The notes beneath the pieces were generated by a model. It saw only the letters and a list, made by a program, of their open reading frames with translations. It was not told the origin of the DNA and ran no database searches. The translations under genes and the position numbers were made by a program. Shown piece by piece: positions 45,142 through 57,486 of a stretch of 64,000 bases of DNA (position 1 is its first letter; each line of letters begins with the position of its first letter). This DNA comes from Vandiemenella viatica (lineage: Eukaryota > Arthropoda > Insecta > Orthoptera > Morabidae): positions 62,406,531 to 62,470,530 of the forward strand of contig CM061918.1 of NCBI GenBank assembly GCA_031002005.1, in the 5' to 3' direction.

Positions 45142-45255
45142 CTGCCTCGGTAGCGTAGGGGCATGCCGAGGATCGCCGGTTCGAGTCCGGCCGAGGGCAT
45201 GGGTGTGTAAGTGTGCTTTTATGACCGTCCTCTGGTATGTCTAGAATTACTTGAA
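45142..45255 (+). mobile_element. tRNA-derived SINE (GCCTCGGTAGCGTAGGGGC type)
   Basis: Plus-strand copy of the family at 41640-41764, with head GCCTCGGTAGCGTAGGGGC, B-box GGTTCGAGTCCGGCCG and TGTGTAAGTGTGC, GTCCTCTGGTATGTC downstream. The mariner at 45264 inserted just beyond its end. Confidence 0.8.
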
Positions 45256-45439
45256 AGATAATACGAGGCTGGCCCAGAAACTAATGCACCACATTTTTTT
45301 TCTTCAACAAATTTATTGAATACAATGAAACTTATACACAAGAAAGAATGATGTTTCTTCTACACTTCCTAATTTTCCATGTAATCTCCTTCTCGTTCTA
45401 TGGCCTTCCTCCAGCGAGACAGAAGAGCGTGTATGCCCT

Positions 45440-46443
45440 GGCGGTACCACTCCTTGTTCTGTTCATTTCTTCACTTTGTGAATCACTTCTTCGTCATTCC
45501 CAAAATGTCTTCCACGGATGGCATTCTTCAATGACCCAAACAAGTGAAAGTCTGACGGAGCTAGGTCAGGGCTATAGGGTGGATGGGTAACACTGTCCAA
45601 CCCTGTTTGGTGATGTGTTTCATGTTGAAGCAAACAATCACCTGGGTTGTTATGGCGTCCAAGTCGCTGGAAGCGCTTCGTGAGTTTTGTTAATGTGTTC
45701 ACATATGCCTCAGAATTAATGGTGGTGCCTCTCGGCATCACGTCAATGAATATGACACCATCATAGTCCCAAAACACAGTGATCTTGACCTTACCAGCGG
45801 TACACGTCAATGAATATGACACCATCATAGTCCCAAAACACAGTGATCTTGACCTTACCAGCGGTAGCAGTTGCTTTGAATTTTTTCTTCTGTGGAGAGT
45901 CAGGATGGCGCCATGCCATCGATTTCCGTTTTATTTCGGGCTCAAAACGGTGAACCCAGGTTTCAACATTCGTCACAATCCGAGACAAGAAGGCTTCCCC
46001 CTCGGCTTCAAAAAGTTGCAGCAACTCAGAAGAAATGTGTTTTTTTTTTTCTGAGAGTTTTGTGTTCCTCCGTAAGACGGCGTGGAACCCATCATGAACA
46101 CTTTTTATGCGTAATCAAGAGTACTGACGGTTACACCCACACTTCCTTTGCTGATTGACAGCTCCCGCGCCAACTGCCGAGTCGTTATGCGTCAGTCCTG
46201 GCGAATAAGCACATCAGCACGGTGCATCTTGTCAGGTGTTACAGCTGTGGGTGGCCTTCCCGACCGTTGCAAATCTTGGAGCTCTCCAGAACCGCTTTCA
46301 GACGGCCTCACCCTGTGTGACCAGCGACTAACTGTACTTCTGTCGACTGCTGATGCTCCATAAACGATTGTGAATGTTTCCAACAGTTTCTTGCTCCGCA
46401 TTGAGAAATTCAATGACGACACGCTGCTTATAACGTACATCAC
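45440..46443 (-). pseudogene. Mariner transposase, broken
   Basis: Reading on minus: an N-terminal part with DRSTVSRWSHRVR (helix-turn-helix region) and ELQDLQRSGRPPTAV (linker). Next comes EAFLSRIVTNVETWVHRFEP, where the usual first catalytic GDETW has become NVETW. FWDYDGVIFIDV and LGRHNNPGDCLLQH follow. The HDNARPH motif with the second D is deleted. HPPYSPDLAPSDFHLFGSLK holds the third D. A 64-bp tandem duplication (45739-45866) shifts the frame. Loss of two catalytic aspartates plus frameshifts make it dead. Confidence 0.88.
45739..45866. repeat. 64-bp tandem duplication inside mariner
   Basis: 45739-45802 and 45803-45866 share CACGTCAATGAATATGACACC through CTTACCAGCGGTA with no difference noticed. 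Since 64 is not a multiple of 3, it frameshifts the transposase at the FIDV segment. Confidence 0.9.
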
Positions 46444-46616
46444 TCACAGACGCCATGTTGAACCATTGCTGCAAGTACTCCATCTGTCGGTAGAAACGGA
46501 AATTTTTCGGCTAAACTGTGAAAACTTCAAGGAATTCATTTCTAAAGTTTCGAATTCTTACCGTTGTTGGGGGTTGAGAAAAAATGTGGTGCTTTAGTTT
46601 GTGGGCCACCCTCGTA

Positions 46617-47235
46617 TATACTATGGAGAAACTTAAAACTCTAGACGAACTAAACTCAGACTTGAGCTGGCTGTATGGCCTAAGAGAAGCCAAATAAAAA
46701 AAAGATGTACGTCATGTAAGACAACTGAGAAAGCACTTCATTGTTTCCGTTACTTCTAAAATAGCTTAAAAATATAAGAAATTTATCCCCCCGATGACGA
46801 TTATGTAACCTTTCTGTCCTGCTGGTATTTTTTAAGCTGGAATGGGACAGCAACACATAATTCGTGAACCTGATTATCCAAACTGGCAATTCGGATGGTG
46901 GTAAGGTCGCTAACGATGTCTTAGGGATTTCAACAAAGTGCTCAGTTATTGGTCAGTTGCAGAGCAGAGATGTTACTACTTCACACTAGAGAAACGTTGA
47001 GCTACATTTATGTGAGAGCAGTCTTTGGGAAGTGGAAACAATCAACGATGGCAGTCTTCAAATCAGAAATACTGTTACCATCGGGATGGATAGATCAGGA
47101 GGTGGAATGCTTGACGATGGCATTAATATTGTCGCCTTTACATTAGAGCTGCAGGTCCACGAAGGGAACAGGGCGCTCTATCCCAGTCTTCTGGGTCTGA
47201 CAGCGACATTAACTTAGTTAAAAATTAGCTTAGTC
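46617..47235. other. Unassigned stretch
   Basis: Nothing recognised; short open frames at 46949-47217 lack similarity. Confidence 0.4.
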
Positions 47236-47388
47236 CACTGACGGTTTGTTGATTCCAGTGTATCGAAGGTACGAATGCCAGTTCAGGGACCTACAGTTTA
47301 ACCGAGAGTCTGCCGTACCAGGAATCGAACCTTGGACATTGTATTTTTAAGGCGAGCGCCTTATCCAGTGAGCTATCAGACCGTTCTA
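47236..47388 (-). mobile_element. tRNA-derived SINE, fourth type
   Basis: On minus, GATAGCTCACTGGATAAGGC has strong A-box form. About 30 bp later GGTTCGATTCCTGG has B-box form. The body has TCTCGGTTAAACTGTAGGTCCC and CATTCGTACCTTCG. Confidence 0.68.
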
Positions 47389-48540
47389 ATAAAGTTATGA
47401 CATCATTTAACCATTGTACAAAAAATTATAAAAAAAAAACGCAAAACACGGCAAAAAATCTATTTATTAAGACGTTACATTCGTGCGCCTTCGCGATATA
47501 AATGAACGACTTACAGTAATACTACTAGCAGGTTATAAAAAACAGAACCCTCGTGTCAACAGCAAGCCATGAGAGGCGTGGTAGTGTACGGGAACAGCTA
47601 CAGCAGGAGAAACAGTGAAAGACAGGTCCAGGCAGTTAGCTCGACGTGGAAGAACTTATATGGACCGCTACAGATATTGCTGGAATTTCTTTAAAGAGGC
47701 CCTAATTCTGTTTTCGTAGCACCCCAGTGGCGATAAGCGATCTTTACGACCAAAAACAGGAAAAGAGGGAGGGAGGCTGGGGGCATTCCTGCTTAATGTC
47801 TTCCGCATTGCTTTACAATGGAAGACCTGTAAACAGCCAACGATGTCGATATTTAATTTATTATTATTATTATTATTTTAGCAACTATGGTAGCTGTACA
47901 GAGCAAAAATCCACCAATCTGGCTCCATCGCTCAATTTCATGCTTTTAAGACATTATTTGGCCAGATTTTTTAAAAATGGCTTTTTTGAGTTATAGCTCC
48001 TAAAAAAATGAAAATTTTTGGGAAATTTTAACGAGCTGCTGTATGCACCAAATTCATAATGGGCTATAAATAAATTTAGTCCTACCGCATGATGCGTATA
48101 AACTGCCGTAGTTAACACAATGATCCCACTTCTTAAAATTCCAAATTCTTAAAATTACATCAACAACAAAAATCCCTATTTTCTCAATTGAACATGTACA
48201 TTTTTGGTTTATTTTTAATTAACTTGGTCCTAATTTTTTAATGTTACATTAAAATCAATTTCCATAGCTTTAAAACCAATTAATTTCAACTCTCTCTCAT
48301 AGTTTTTGGGTTATAAGCAATTAAACACATTTTGGTACTGTAAGATCTTCAAAATGTATGGATTTTTTACCATATTTCAGAGGATCACGACTCAGACAAT
48401 TTAAAAAAAAAAAATCCTTTGGGGATATTTTATGCCTCCAGTATGATTACTGTAATTTATAATTCTTCAAAATTCAATCTATATACAGCAGTATTGAAAT
48501 AGCTTTTTTTACGACCTATGTTATACCCAAAACAAGCCAG
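47389..48540. other. AT-rich stretch, nothing recognised
   Basis: A short ATT run near 47860-47880 and homopolymer-rich AT sequence. No gene. Confidence 0.45.
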
Positions 48541-48758
48541 GTCTGTGCACGATAGCGCTCTGGTCTCGCATTCTGAAAGACGGGGTTTCGAATCCCCGTC
48601 CGGCCAACCAGATTTGGGTTTTTTACGTTTCCCCAAATCGCTTCAAGCGAATGATGGGATAGTTGCTTCAAAAAGCCATGGCTTAATTCCTTCCCATTAA
48701 TTGCCTCCCGTTCTTTCTGTCTCTAATAACCTCAACGTCAACATGATGTAAAACCATA
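48541..48758 (+). mobile_element. SINE family A
   Basis: Head GATAGCGCTCTGGTCTCGCATTC with B-box GGTTTCGAATCC, body and a diverged tail (CTCAACGTCAACATGATGTAAAACC). Confidence 0.82.
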
Positions 48759-48969
48759 AGAAAACTAAGCAATATGTAATTTTCCAAGCACTGATCGACT
48801 TACTTCGTACTTAGTATTACTTAAGCGCGTTACTGTAGCGTACGCTTTGATTTATCGCAACATAATCATGTCCACGTCGCGTTGAATCTCGAGGTTATCT
48901 GAATGTCATGTAAGAAAGAAATCCGTGAAAATTACCGTGATCACTGAGATTAAAAGCCCCGAGTTTATT

Positions 48970-49188
48970 TTTCTCGGTTTTTGGATTTTACTGCATGTCG
49001 ACATCGAATTCATTAGAGCCGGGATAGGATAGGGAGCAAGCAACGGGAAGGAATTCAGGCATGGCATTTATGAAGAACAATCACCTGTAGTAATTTCGGC
49101 AAACCATGGAAAACCGAAATTTGGAATACAGAACGGTGGTTTCAACCAAGGTGCATCCGAATGCCAGACCAGAATGCCTTACTCAACA
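48970..49188 (-). mobile_element. SINE family A, diverged
   Basis: Minus-strand copy whose tail reads GATGTCGACATGCAGTAAAATCC and whose B-box has decayed (GGTTGAAACC). The head outer end is missing. Confidence 0.72.
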
Positions 49189-49611
49189 GGTCCAGTTTCA
49201 ACAAACTACCTTGCGGAACGTACCCACAGAAGGCGGAATAATGTCGCAGAATTTCTGTCTGCAACCTTTTGCGGGGTGACAATAGACCTTGGACCTACTG
49301 ACATGAGTTGCCGAGTACTACTAACCAGGCAGGTACTGCTCTGTCATCCTGATGCAACCTAACTACTTCGCTAATCGAAGTATCTTTTAGCGTCGCTTGG
49401 GGAGACTTAAGAGTCCGGCACATCCTGCTGGCGGCGAGCGAAAACAAACCGAGAATTACGTCACCACGACCTAGGTCACCACTCAGCACCCAGACCCTTC
49501 ACTGCACACGGGCGATGTTGCAGGCGAAATACTGAGGGTAAAAGCTGCCATGGCAGTGACGATCATCTTCAAAATACAATCATTCATTCTCTGGTGAGGG
49601 AATTTCGTCTC
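49189..49611. other. Unassigned stretch, moderately GC-rich
   Basis: Open frames on both strands at 49174-49489 are not recognised. Confidence 0.35.
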
Positions 49612-49855
49612 ACCGAGCGTGGTGGGTGAATGGTTAACGTTCTGGCCTCGAATTCGGGACGACGCGGGTTCGAATCCCCGTCCGGGCATCCAGATTTGGT
49701 TTTTCCATGGTTTCCCAAATCACTCCAGGCAAATGCCGGGATGCTTCCATCAAAAGGCCATGGCCGAATTCCTTCCCATTCCTTGCCCCCCCCCCCAATC
49801 GTTTCCCGTCTCTAAAGACCTCGCTGTTAAGAGACGTTAAGCAGATAAAAAAAAA
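49612..49855 (+). mobile_element. SINE family A, full length, variant tail
   Basis: Starts ACCGAGCGTGGTGGGTGAATGG, intact B-box GGGTTCGAATCC, ends CTCGCTGTTAAGAGACGTTAAG plus A-run. Shares its tail with 18295-18535. Confidence 0.9.
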
Positions 49856-50649
49856 TGTATTAAGCCTACTGTTACGTTGCGTATAGATTTGTGCATAGTT
49901 GTGTGGTGCGGGCAAAAATAATTTGTTGCAGAGAGTGGTGAGACCCTAACAGCGAATTTGCATGTATACACTAATTCTCCAATATTTTCTATGGTACGTT
50001 GTGATGGGTTTCATTTAATCTACAGCGCGCTCCCAGAAAAAAGTTAGTGCCTTTCTTCTGTGAACCTTGGCGTCATTCTCCTGGAAGTATTCTTTTACAA
50101 ATACCACTTTATGACTATTTCTTACTTTTACCAAGTCTTTATACTGTTACACCGAATATTTAACCGAACCTCATGTTTGCTAAACTGAGCCGTTTCCCTT
50201 TCATACGCGAAACGTGACTTGCTTTTCCTTTCTAGCCGTAAATAATACTGTCCACTCACCTCTGTTTACCACCAACAGTAGGCACAGAAATAGTTCCGTT
50301 GAAGATTTGCACTATCCTTTTTTCTCTCTAACAAGCACAATACTTCACGGATATTCTGAGGTTATTGATAAATATATCCGCAATATCGTTAAGTAAAACA
50401 AGAATAAATTTTTCGCTTTGTCTTACTGACACGACAGCTGCCTTACGTAAATCAACCATCAAACACGATTTATTACGACACAAAATTATCCTTTCTGAAA
50501 CTCGCAACCAGTTTAGCTAACTCCAGAGGGATTCCATAAAGTAAAGGCAATTCTAGAGATGAAAATTAATTCTAACACATACATGGGGCGACCCGCGCCT
50601 AAACGTAATGGGACTTGCTATTATTTTGATTAGCAATATTGTACACAAA
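49856..50649. other. AT-rich stretch, nothing recognised
   Basis: No gene or element recognised. Confidence 0.45.
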
Positions 50650-50935
50650 GTCAATTAAAGGAAACCTAGATTCACACGCCCCCTACCATTCGTCTGCAAA
50701 GATTCATGTGTATCAAGCTTCGTTAATTTTGTTAAGAAATTGCATTACTACATTAGTAAACAACGCTAGATTATGTTAGAAACTCAAATTTGATTCAATT
50801 GCGAAGCGAATGGATATACTTTTTGCTCGAAACGCCAGATACTTTAACTCCGTAGAGTCAACCTTTTATACAAATATCAAAAGTGAATCCGGAATAATAT
50901 TATCGTAAACAGAAGACTAACGCTGATGGCCAAAG
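50650..50935 (-). repeat. Partial inverted relative of the 22.9-kb Helitron interior
   Basis: Strings such as ACCTAGATTCACNCGCC, AACGCTAGATTATGTTAGAAAC, GCGAAGYGAATGGATA and GAATAATATTATCGTAAA are reverse complements of 23340-23690 in matching order. Terminal parts are absent. Confidence 0.75.
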
Positions 50936-52050
50936 ACAGGTAAAATAGCTTTTCCGCTCTGCTTCACAGACGCGGACCTTGCTGTGCGTAGTGACGCGTT
51001 TGCCTTTTGTTTTTCTTGTAGCAGCAAATCATATACGTTTTTAATGCAGTATCTTTGAAATCTTTACAGTAAATTAAATTACAAGATTTCGTTATTTTTA
51101 GTGTAGTGATAATCTTCGGTCTACTGGATTTGTTTAAAGTTTTCCGTGTATTTTAAAATATTATATTTCAGAAAACTGAAGAAATGAAAGCTGCCCAAGA
51201 AAAAAAAAATATACAAACAGAATATAAATGCAATGTTGTCGCAGGCCATGTTTCCACAGTTGCTTAATTAATTTCTGGTTGAAAATATAACATAAACAAA
51301 CCAGCTGACGCTAACAGACGACTGAACGATGATAACAAACAATATTGTAAATATGATACAGGCAAAACATGCTTTGTATATGAAAACGGAGATGCGCAGC
51401 TGCATACCATAGTAACAAATATAAATAATTCGTCTCTGATGATGCCTCGATGAGAGGTGAAACGCGTACGACGCAAAATAAATAAATGAGAAATGGTGGA
51501 GTGTTTATTTTTGTTACATTCCGAATTTTGGTGGGTATCTCGTGGAGGAGTGTTCATCTGACTAGGAGAGATTTTCAGTGTGGAATCGCGATCGGAGAAC
51601 GAACAAGTCTCATAAACAGTACGTCACCTCTGGTTTATCGACCTAAAACAGTTCTGCCTGATGCAGCTCCGTTTAAGAGAAATCTGAGATTAAAAAGTGT
51701 AAACATTCTGTCTAAACGATTTATATCGGTACGGAAGACTTTGTTTATAACGTTAGTTTAGTCATGCGTGTTAAGGCAATGTGTGTTCACATGCGGGTGG
51801 CCAACATTTCGATCCCACGCCCCGCGAAAAAAATTTATTTTTCCATTTGTATTTTTTTTTATTGCTATTCGATATTGTAGCATTATAAATTTGTTTTGAA
51901 ACAAATTATTTATTTTCTTTTGAGAAATACACAACTGTGTGGATGATAATACATGTTGTCTCATAATTTCGAAATACTACTGAATGGCGATAGACAGACG
52001 CGTTGGATATGGACGTCTGTATACTGATTTTCCGTGTATCGGTCAGACAG
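50936..52050. other. Mostly AT-rich stretch
   Basis: Apart from the hammerhead-like core at 51436-51463, nothing recognised. Confidence 0.4.
51436..51475 (+). ncRNA. Hammerhead-ribozyme-like core (Penelope-type)
   Basis: CTGATGA at 51436-51442, then TG, stem CCTC-GATGA-GAGG, T, GAAA, C and a small hairpin GCGT-ACG-ACGC in the stem III position. The sequence after the hairpin is AAAATA, lacking the U-H cleavage residues. The fold is suggestive of a decayed Penelope-type hammerhead. Confidence 0.4.
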
Positions 52051-52051
52051 C

Positions 52052-52240
52052 TCAGTGGTTAAAGCGCTTGCTTACAAATGTTTGGGTCGTGGTCTCCGGT
52101 TCAAATCTCCGTGGAGACTAAGATTTTTAAAAATTGTTTTTGGTCGTAAGAGTCACGCCTGGGCCATAGGTTATTCGGATTGAATGTTAAACTGTAGATA
52201 TCTCAAAGTTAGGGGTGCAATGCGAGGCAAATCGTAGGTA
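52052..52240 (+). mobile_element. tRNA-derived SINE, fifth type
   Basis: GACAGCTCAGTGGTTAAAGCG (A-box form) and CCGGTTCAAATCTCCG (B-box form), then a body with GCCTGGGCCATAGG and GAATGTTAAACTGTAGA. 3' end uncertain. Confidence 0.65.
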
Positions 52241-52311
52241 GTCTTGCAATGCTGTAGGTGTACACTTTTTACGTTATAATGATTCCTCAGGGGTTGTTCG
52301 CAGAGAGAGAT

Positions 52312-52313
<2 letters not shown>

Positions 52314-52356
<43 letters not shown>

Positions 52357-52400
52357 GTGTGTGCGTGTGTGTGTGCGTGTGTGTGCGCGCGCGCGCGCGG
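52314..52400. repeat. (GT)n microsatellite grading into (GC)n
   Basis: About 40 dinucleotide units, mostly GT, with regular GC interruptions and a terminal GCGCGCGC run. Confidence 0.96.
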
Positions 52401-52724
52401 AAGCAAGTGTCTGTCTTTTTGTTACGTTTTGACGACTAAATGGCTATATCGATGTTGATGGAATTTGACAAGAAAATCTGTATGAAGGGCACAGGACATT
52501 TTCTCCGGTATGTTTAATAGTTGTAGTCACGAAATTTTGAGACCTTATCGAATGGTGACAGAAATATGTTGGAAACTGATTCTCTTCAAGAGACTGGTTC
52601 GACGGTAGTATGATATAGCGATAGCTTTCCTGTCGTATTATGACGACTCTGTGTTGTTTGGGTCCAATCCTTCGTTACTAACAACTTTCTATATTCAATT
52701 CTGGCAAAAAATTCTTAATCCAGG

Positions 52725-52750
52725 CGTACGAAGCCACGGGTACGAGCTAG
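52725..52750 (+). mobile_element. Helitron-type 3' terminus
   Basis: CGTACGAAGCCACGGGTACGAGCTAG followed by T resembles the ends at 20984 and 24560. The hairpin stem is weak and no 5' partner was found. Confidence 0.5.
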
Positions 52751-53289
52751 TATTTTATAAAGAATATCCTTCCACAGCCATATACAGTATTTATTATTGA
52801 CGTAGGAAAGCAGATTTCGTTAACATTTGTAAATGGAAGTAGCCACTGTACGTGGTGAGATATTACAGGTTTAGTATGCTGTACCAACAGCTTATCAACA
52901 CGCCGAAGCTTATTCCAACTGGCGTGGACTGGGGCCAGAGATATTTGTGTTTCATTGTGACTGCGGTCTGACCGTTTCTGCTGCGGGTATTTTTATGGGC
53001 CGTTAAACCGAGCTAGCACAGTGCGTACGTGACTCAGGCTGAACTGCAGGTGTATTACCACGAGACGTCCTGCTCATTACCTTCCAAGATCCGGCGTGTC
53101 AGGTGGCTGTAATATCACGGCAGGTGGAACCGGTAACAGGCCTGTGTGAAGGAAGATTACTGTTCATTATTCCAACGAACCATTATTACTGATTTATAGT
53201 CCTTCACAGGATTACAACCAGAGAGGATTGTGAGCAAAGGTAGGATATTAAGTTAGGTGAGTAACCGCTTGATTACTGTGGAGAACTAG
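52751..53289. other. Unassigned stretch
   Basis: Nothing recognised. Confidence 0.4.
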
Positions 53290-53525
53290 TTTTTTTTTGC
53301 TTATGGCTTTACGCCTCATGGAGGTTATTAGAGGTTGGATAGGACTGCGGATAAGGAACGGGAAGGAATTCGGCCATGGCCTTTTGAAGGAAGTACCCCA
53401 GCATTCACCTGCAGTGATTTGAGGAAATCATGGAAAACCCAAATCTGGATGCCCGGACGGGGATTCGAATCGGCGTCCTCCCGAATGCGAGGCCATAGCC
53501 TTACCTCTCAACCACCACGCTCGGT
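53290..53525 (-). mobile_element. SINE family A, near full length
   Basis: T-run and GGCTTTACGCC on plus, shortened tail, body, B-box variant GATTCGAATCC, head ending ACCGAGCGTGGTGG. Confidence 0.87.
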
Positions 53526-53829
53526 GAAAACTAGTGAATGAACGCAACTAAACATAGTTGGAGAGCAACATAGCTGAAATGATGGAAGTGGATATTTGGA
53601 GGTGTATCAGGCAAATGCCATCAGGCTGTGAGGTAGAAAACAATTAATAATAACTACTTGTTGCTCGCAAATTTATTCACGTGGGCTATAAATTTACTGA
53701 TCCCCTTCTTAAAAGCCAATTATATCTCAGTTAACATGGGGAAAAGAAACAGTAACTCAATTCCCCCGGTAACATATACCGCTGGTAAGCTGAAATAATG
53801 AGAAATATTTCGATCTGTTACAAATAAAT

Positions 53830-54395
53830 TAACTTTAATGGATACTAATTTGGGCAGACTTTCATCTTAATTTTCCAAATTTTCATCGTCACATCAATAA
53901 TATTTAATTTAATTGCAATTGCGCACACGCTCCGGTGGCAATTTCCCTACACACCCAACTTCCCCCTATCCTGCACCCACCTACATTTGACCTCTACAAA
54001 TTTTATCTTTAAATTCTTTTAACGTTATCGGTAAGTTATTCATGATTCCCCTTGGTAACTCATTCCAATCCCTGACACCCTTACCTAAAAAAGAAAATCT
54101 TCCCACGTGTCCTGTACACTCCCATGACCCTCCTCATCCTCATCCTGTCTTGCAATGAATCCGATTCTAGCTTCTTTATCATATCTGTCACCGATTGCAT
54201 TCTGCGATAATTTCCAGAAACAAATCTAGCAGTCCTTCTTTGCACCTTCTCCAACTCCTGTATTTGATACTCAAAATGTGGGTCCCATAGTACACTTCCA
54301 TATTCCAGCAATGGTCTGACCAAAGTTTTGTAACTCAATTCTTTTACTTCTCTCGTGCATCCCCTCATCACTCTCTCCAACAAGTGCACACAACG
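53830..54395 (-). pseudogene. LINE family B ORF2, C-terminus and 3' UTR
   Basis: A minus-strand frame at 54389-54081 encodes HLLERVMRGCTREVKELSYK, LVRPLLEYGSVLWDPHFEYQ, LEKVQRRTARFVSGNYRR and SVTDMIKKLESDSLQDRMRM. This is the conserved block after the reverse transcriptase in Jockey/CR1-like retrotransposons. After a frame break at FFFR comes WNELPRGIMNNLP and a 3' UTR with AAATTGCCACCGGAGCG. The 5' end is cut at about 54395, as expected for truncated LINE insertion. A second, older 3' end lies at 13830-14010. Confidence 0.87.
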
Positions 54396-56734
54396 CTTAT
54401 TCTAATTCTGGCACGAGGCGTGCGAGGTCCCTGTTATCGCTATTTTGACTGCGACAAGAAGGTTTGATAGCCCGCTTTATTTGGCACTTGGCCCTAACAT
54501 GCCTTTTAACGGTCGTCGCTACCACCTCGCCGATTGTATTAGTATAATGTACTTTTATTACAAAAGTTTCAATAATCTCTCAATTTGCGCAACGGATGTT
54601 GTAATATTATGTAAATGAATTTCACTGCACTTTTGCTACAATTCACAATTTATTTTACTCAAAATTTCACATAAAAACCAATGCTGTTACTGACACAATA
54701 TTCTCTACAATTTTGCATTGCTCTAGCCGCAATCAGTTTCTTCACATGTACCCGCTATGCTCGCTCAAAACAGTCTCTCTCGCCATATTCAGTCTTTCTA
54801 CATGTTCACTCCATGCTAGCCAACGACAGACTCCCTCACGCCATATTTGCTACTTCCTTCTGCGACACTCAATCTCATACTAACTAAAACTCATCCCTCT
54901 CGCCATAATGGCTTCTTCCTTCTGCGACCACATAACATTACAGTACTGCCAACTTCTCGCAACATAAATTACTCAAATAACTTAAAACTACCCCATACTA
55001 TACAAACTAATATACTGAAAGACCTATTTATAAACAATTTATAATATAATACTATAACACCGTAATGACTGGTGAGTGGGAACCTCACAGGCGCTGTACA
55101 TTGTTTGAAACCCCCATCAAAATTTTGTCTGTGGTTTTTTTTTCCACAATAAGAGTTCAGAGAAAGATTGATACTAATTTCCAAACAGTTTTATATTAAT
55201 TTCTCTGTGTTTCTACATCACATTTGAATGAAACATATCTTATTTTAGTCCCAGTACAATTTGCTGAACAGTATTCGTAACTACATCAAACTTTATGAAT
55301 CGGGTTCAAGGAAAAATGAATATTAATTTCAGCAAAATTTTATTTTAATTTTTTTAGCTTTCAGACTTCACATCAAAATGGAACATGACATATTTTACCC
55401 CAGAACAAGAGTCTGTACATTAGTCAAATTCGATCAAAACCTGACAAGCAGTTTTTTCGTGAATCCCGTTCATAAAAATAAACAGTTGATTGCTGCCTCA
55501 AACTATTTTTTTCTTTCAAAAATATCTTAAGTATACAAACTTTTTCCGGCTATAGTCATAATTATAGGTAATAGCTTACCAATAATGATAAGAATTTGAA
55601 TAAGGCATTTCAGAAAGATGTTCCAGTCTAGTAAATCACAAAATCATTGTATACTAATCGAATAGTTAGAAACAATGTAGTTTAACGCGCCAATGTAGTC
55701 AATACTTGGGAACACTTGTACTTACAGATCATTTTTCGCCTCTTATTTTATCTCGGTCGTGTATCCTGTATAATGATCAGTAGGTAGGTGGCACCCGCAG
55801 CTTTGTGATCACCCCACGCTGTATGTAACAGTAAGCAAGGGAGGGAGGTGAAGGAAGGCATTGGAGGGGGACGGGACAGCGGAGTACCTTAATCGTGGAA
55901 CATTAAAGCATTAACATGTCGTAGGGTCTTAAAACCAGGTTTGTGGCAACTGCCATGTTTCCTCCTGGCGTCTAATAATTAACAGACGAGTTAGGAAACA
56001 ATTCACTTCAACACAGCCTCTGCTTATAACTGCTCTCGCCATAGCAATACTTGCCAATATTTTACGGTTACCTTTTTCTCGGATTAACGTTGGTGACAGC
56101 CTTATAAGCTTGGCATTTACCTCATTTGTTGCGGTATGCATAGATTTCTATTTCAAAATAAGATTTTACCAGATTAAACGCTCTTTTAAACCAACTAATG
56201 GAGCAACAACGCAAACATACCTTAAATTTCCCACGGCTCAGGTAAGTCAATTATAATTAACTGTACATTTGATGTCGCAATAAGAAGAATTAGACCTTCT
56301 TGGAAGTAAAGAAGAACATCACGAAAGAAGTAGCGGCGATAGCCGGATAGGTCAGTAAGGTAATGTACTGCAAACGGGTGCTGATTAATATATACAAATT
56401 CCGTTCTTAACAATTAACACACTCAGTTATCAAGTTACCGTAACTGCATAAAAACATCCGCTCCACTCCGCGATCATTAGGCGAGTGTCTCTGCCACACT
56501 CTTCAGCAGCCAAGGATAATCTCACAAACTTAAGGCTAACAGTCTACACTACACCAAAGATTATACATTCTACTGGACTGTGCAGCCTTCTGATACATCT
56601 TTAAGAAATACATCATTACAGTACTCCATAAATACATAGTCGATCAAAAAAACAAAAAAAAAAAAAAAAAATGATAGGTGGGATGAGGAGGCTCTCATAA
56701 CACGGAGAGATTTCTGTTTACATATCATAAAGTT
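54396..56734. other. Long AT-rich stretch, nothing recognised
   Basis: No gene-like frame with similarity. A short A-run lies at about 56650-56670. Confidence 0.45.
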
Positions 56735-57232
56735 TACCACCAGCTAATCCAAGCGACAGATATAATACCTAAGATTAGAACCACCATAAGCAATAAATGG
56801 AACAATATACGGAGAAAAACGACAGAAAATAAAGGTAGATACTACGGCAAATTAGGTACAGCCAACACTACCAGCCAAACAGTGGTTCCAAAGATGATAT
56901 GCAACAAGGAAAATCATGAGCATTACAGCAAGGTTAAAATTCAACCTCGGTAGTTTCCCTAAAAATCTGTACAGAATACATCTAACATCATCTCCCTTGT
57001 GACGAGACGAGTGAAGGAGATGTAAAGCACATTATATTCTCGTGTAAAAGACACTGGCAGCAGTCTACGAGGCTGCTAGAAGAGATGCAACAACTAGGCA
57101 TAAACCTCCCAACAAATGTATCGAACCCCTTAGCTACGGAAGACCAACGAGTCTACACAGCCAACGTAAAGTTCATAGTAAACAACCAAATAAACATTTC
57201 AACCAGACGTAGATTTAAGTGTAATAATCAAT
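56735..57232 (+). pseudogene. Non-LTR retrotransposon C-terminus, second Jockey/CR1-like type
   Basis: Pieces in changing frames: SITARLKFNLGSFPKNLYRI, HLTSSPLCDETSEGDVKHII and FSCKRHWQQSTRLLEEM, ending near ANVKFIVNNQINI. The pattern of a Cys motif (SPLCDE...HIIFSC) near the C-terminus is typical of this class. No catalytic box is present and the copy is broken by stops. Confidence 0.65.
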
Positions 57233-57283
57233 GAATTCCATATCCAAGTAGCAAAATACTGTTACCATTTTTTAATTTTTTTT

Positions 57284-57486
57284 TTACTTTGGCTTTATGC
57301 CTCGTCGAGGTCATTAGAGGCGGGATTTGACTAGGAACAAGGAGTGGGAAGGAATTCGGCCAAGGCCTTTTGAAGGAATCATCCCGGAATTCGCGTGGAG
57401 TGATTTGGGAAAACCATGGGAAACCCAAATCTGGATGCCCGGACGGGGATTCGAACCGCCGTCCTCCCGAAAGCGAGGCCAGATAC
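57284..57486 (-). mobile_element. SINE family A, head truncated
   Basis: T-run, GGCTTTATGCCTCGTCGAG tail on plus, body and B-box region (GGTTCGAATCC). It ends at GCGAGGCCAG. Confidence 0.83.

Larger units (their letters stand above)
45264..46614 (-). mobile_element. Mariner transposon, near full length, inactive
   Basis: Inverted ends CGAGGCTGGCCCAGAAAC... and CGAGGGTGGCCCACAAAC... agree over about 35 bp with a few differences. TA duplications lie at 45262-45263 and 46615-46616. Length 1351 bp is typical of mariner. The transposase is on the minus strand. Confidence 0.92.

Noticed and set aside
45142..45215. A functional tRNA gene
   Set aside because: A and B boxes are present but the acceptor stem does not close and the body matches a dispersed SINE with another copy at 41640.
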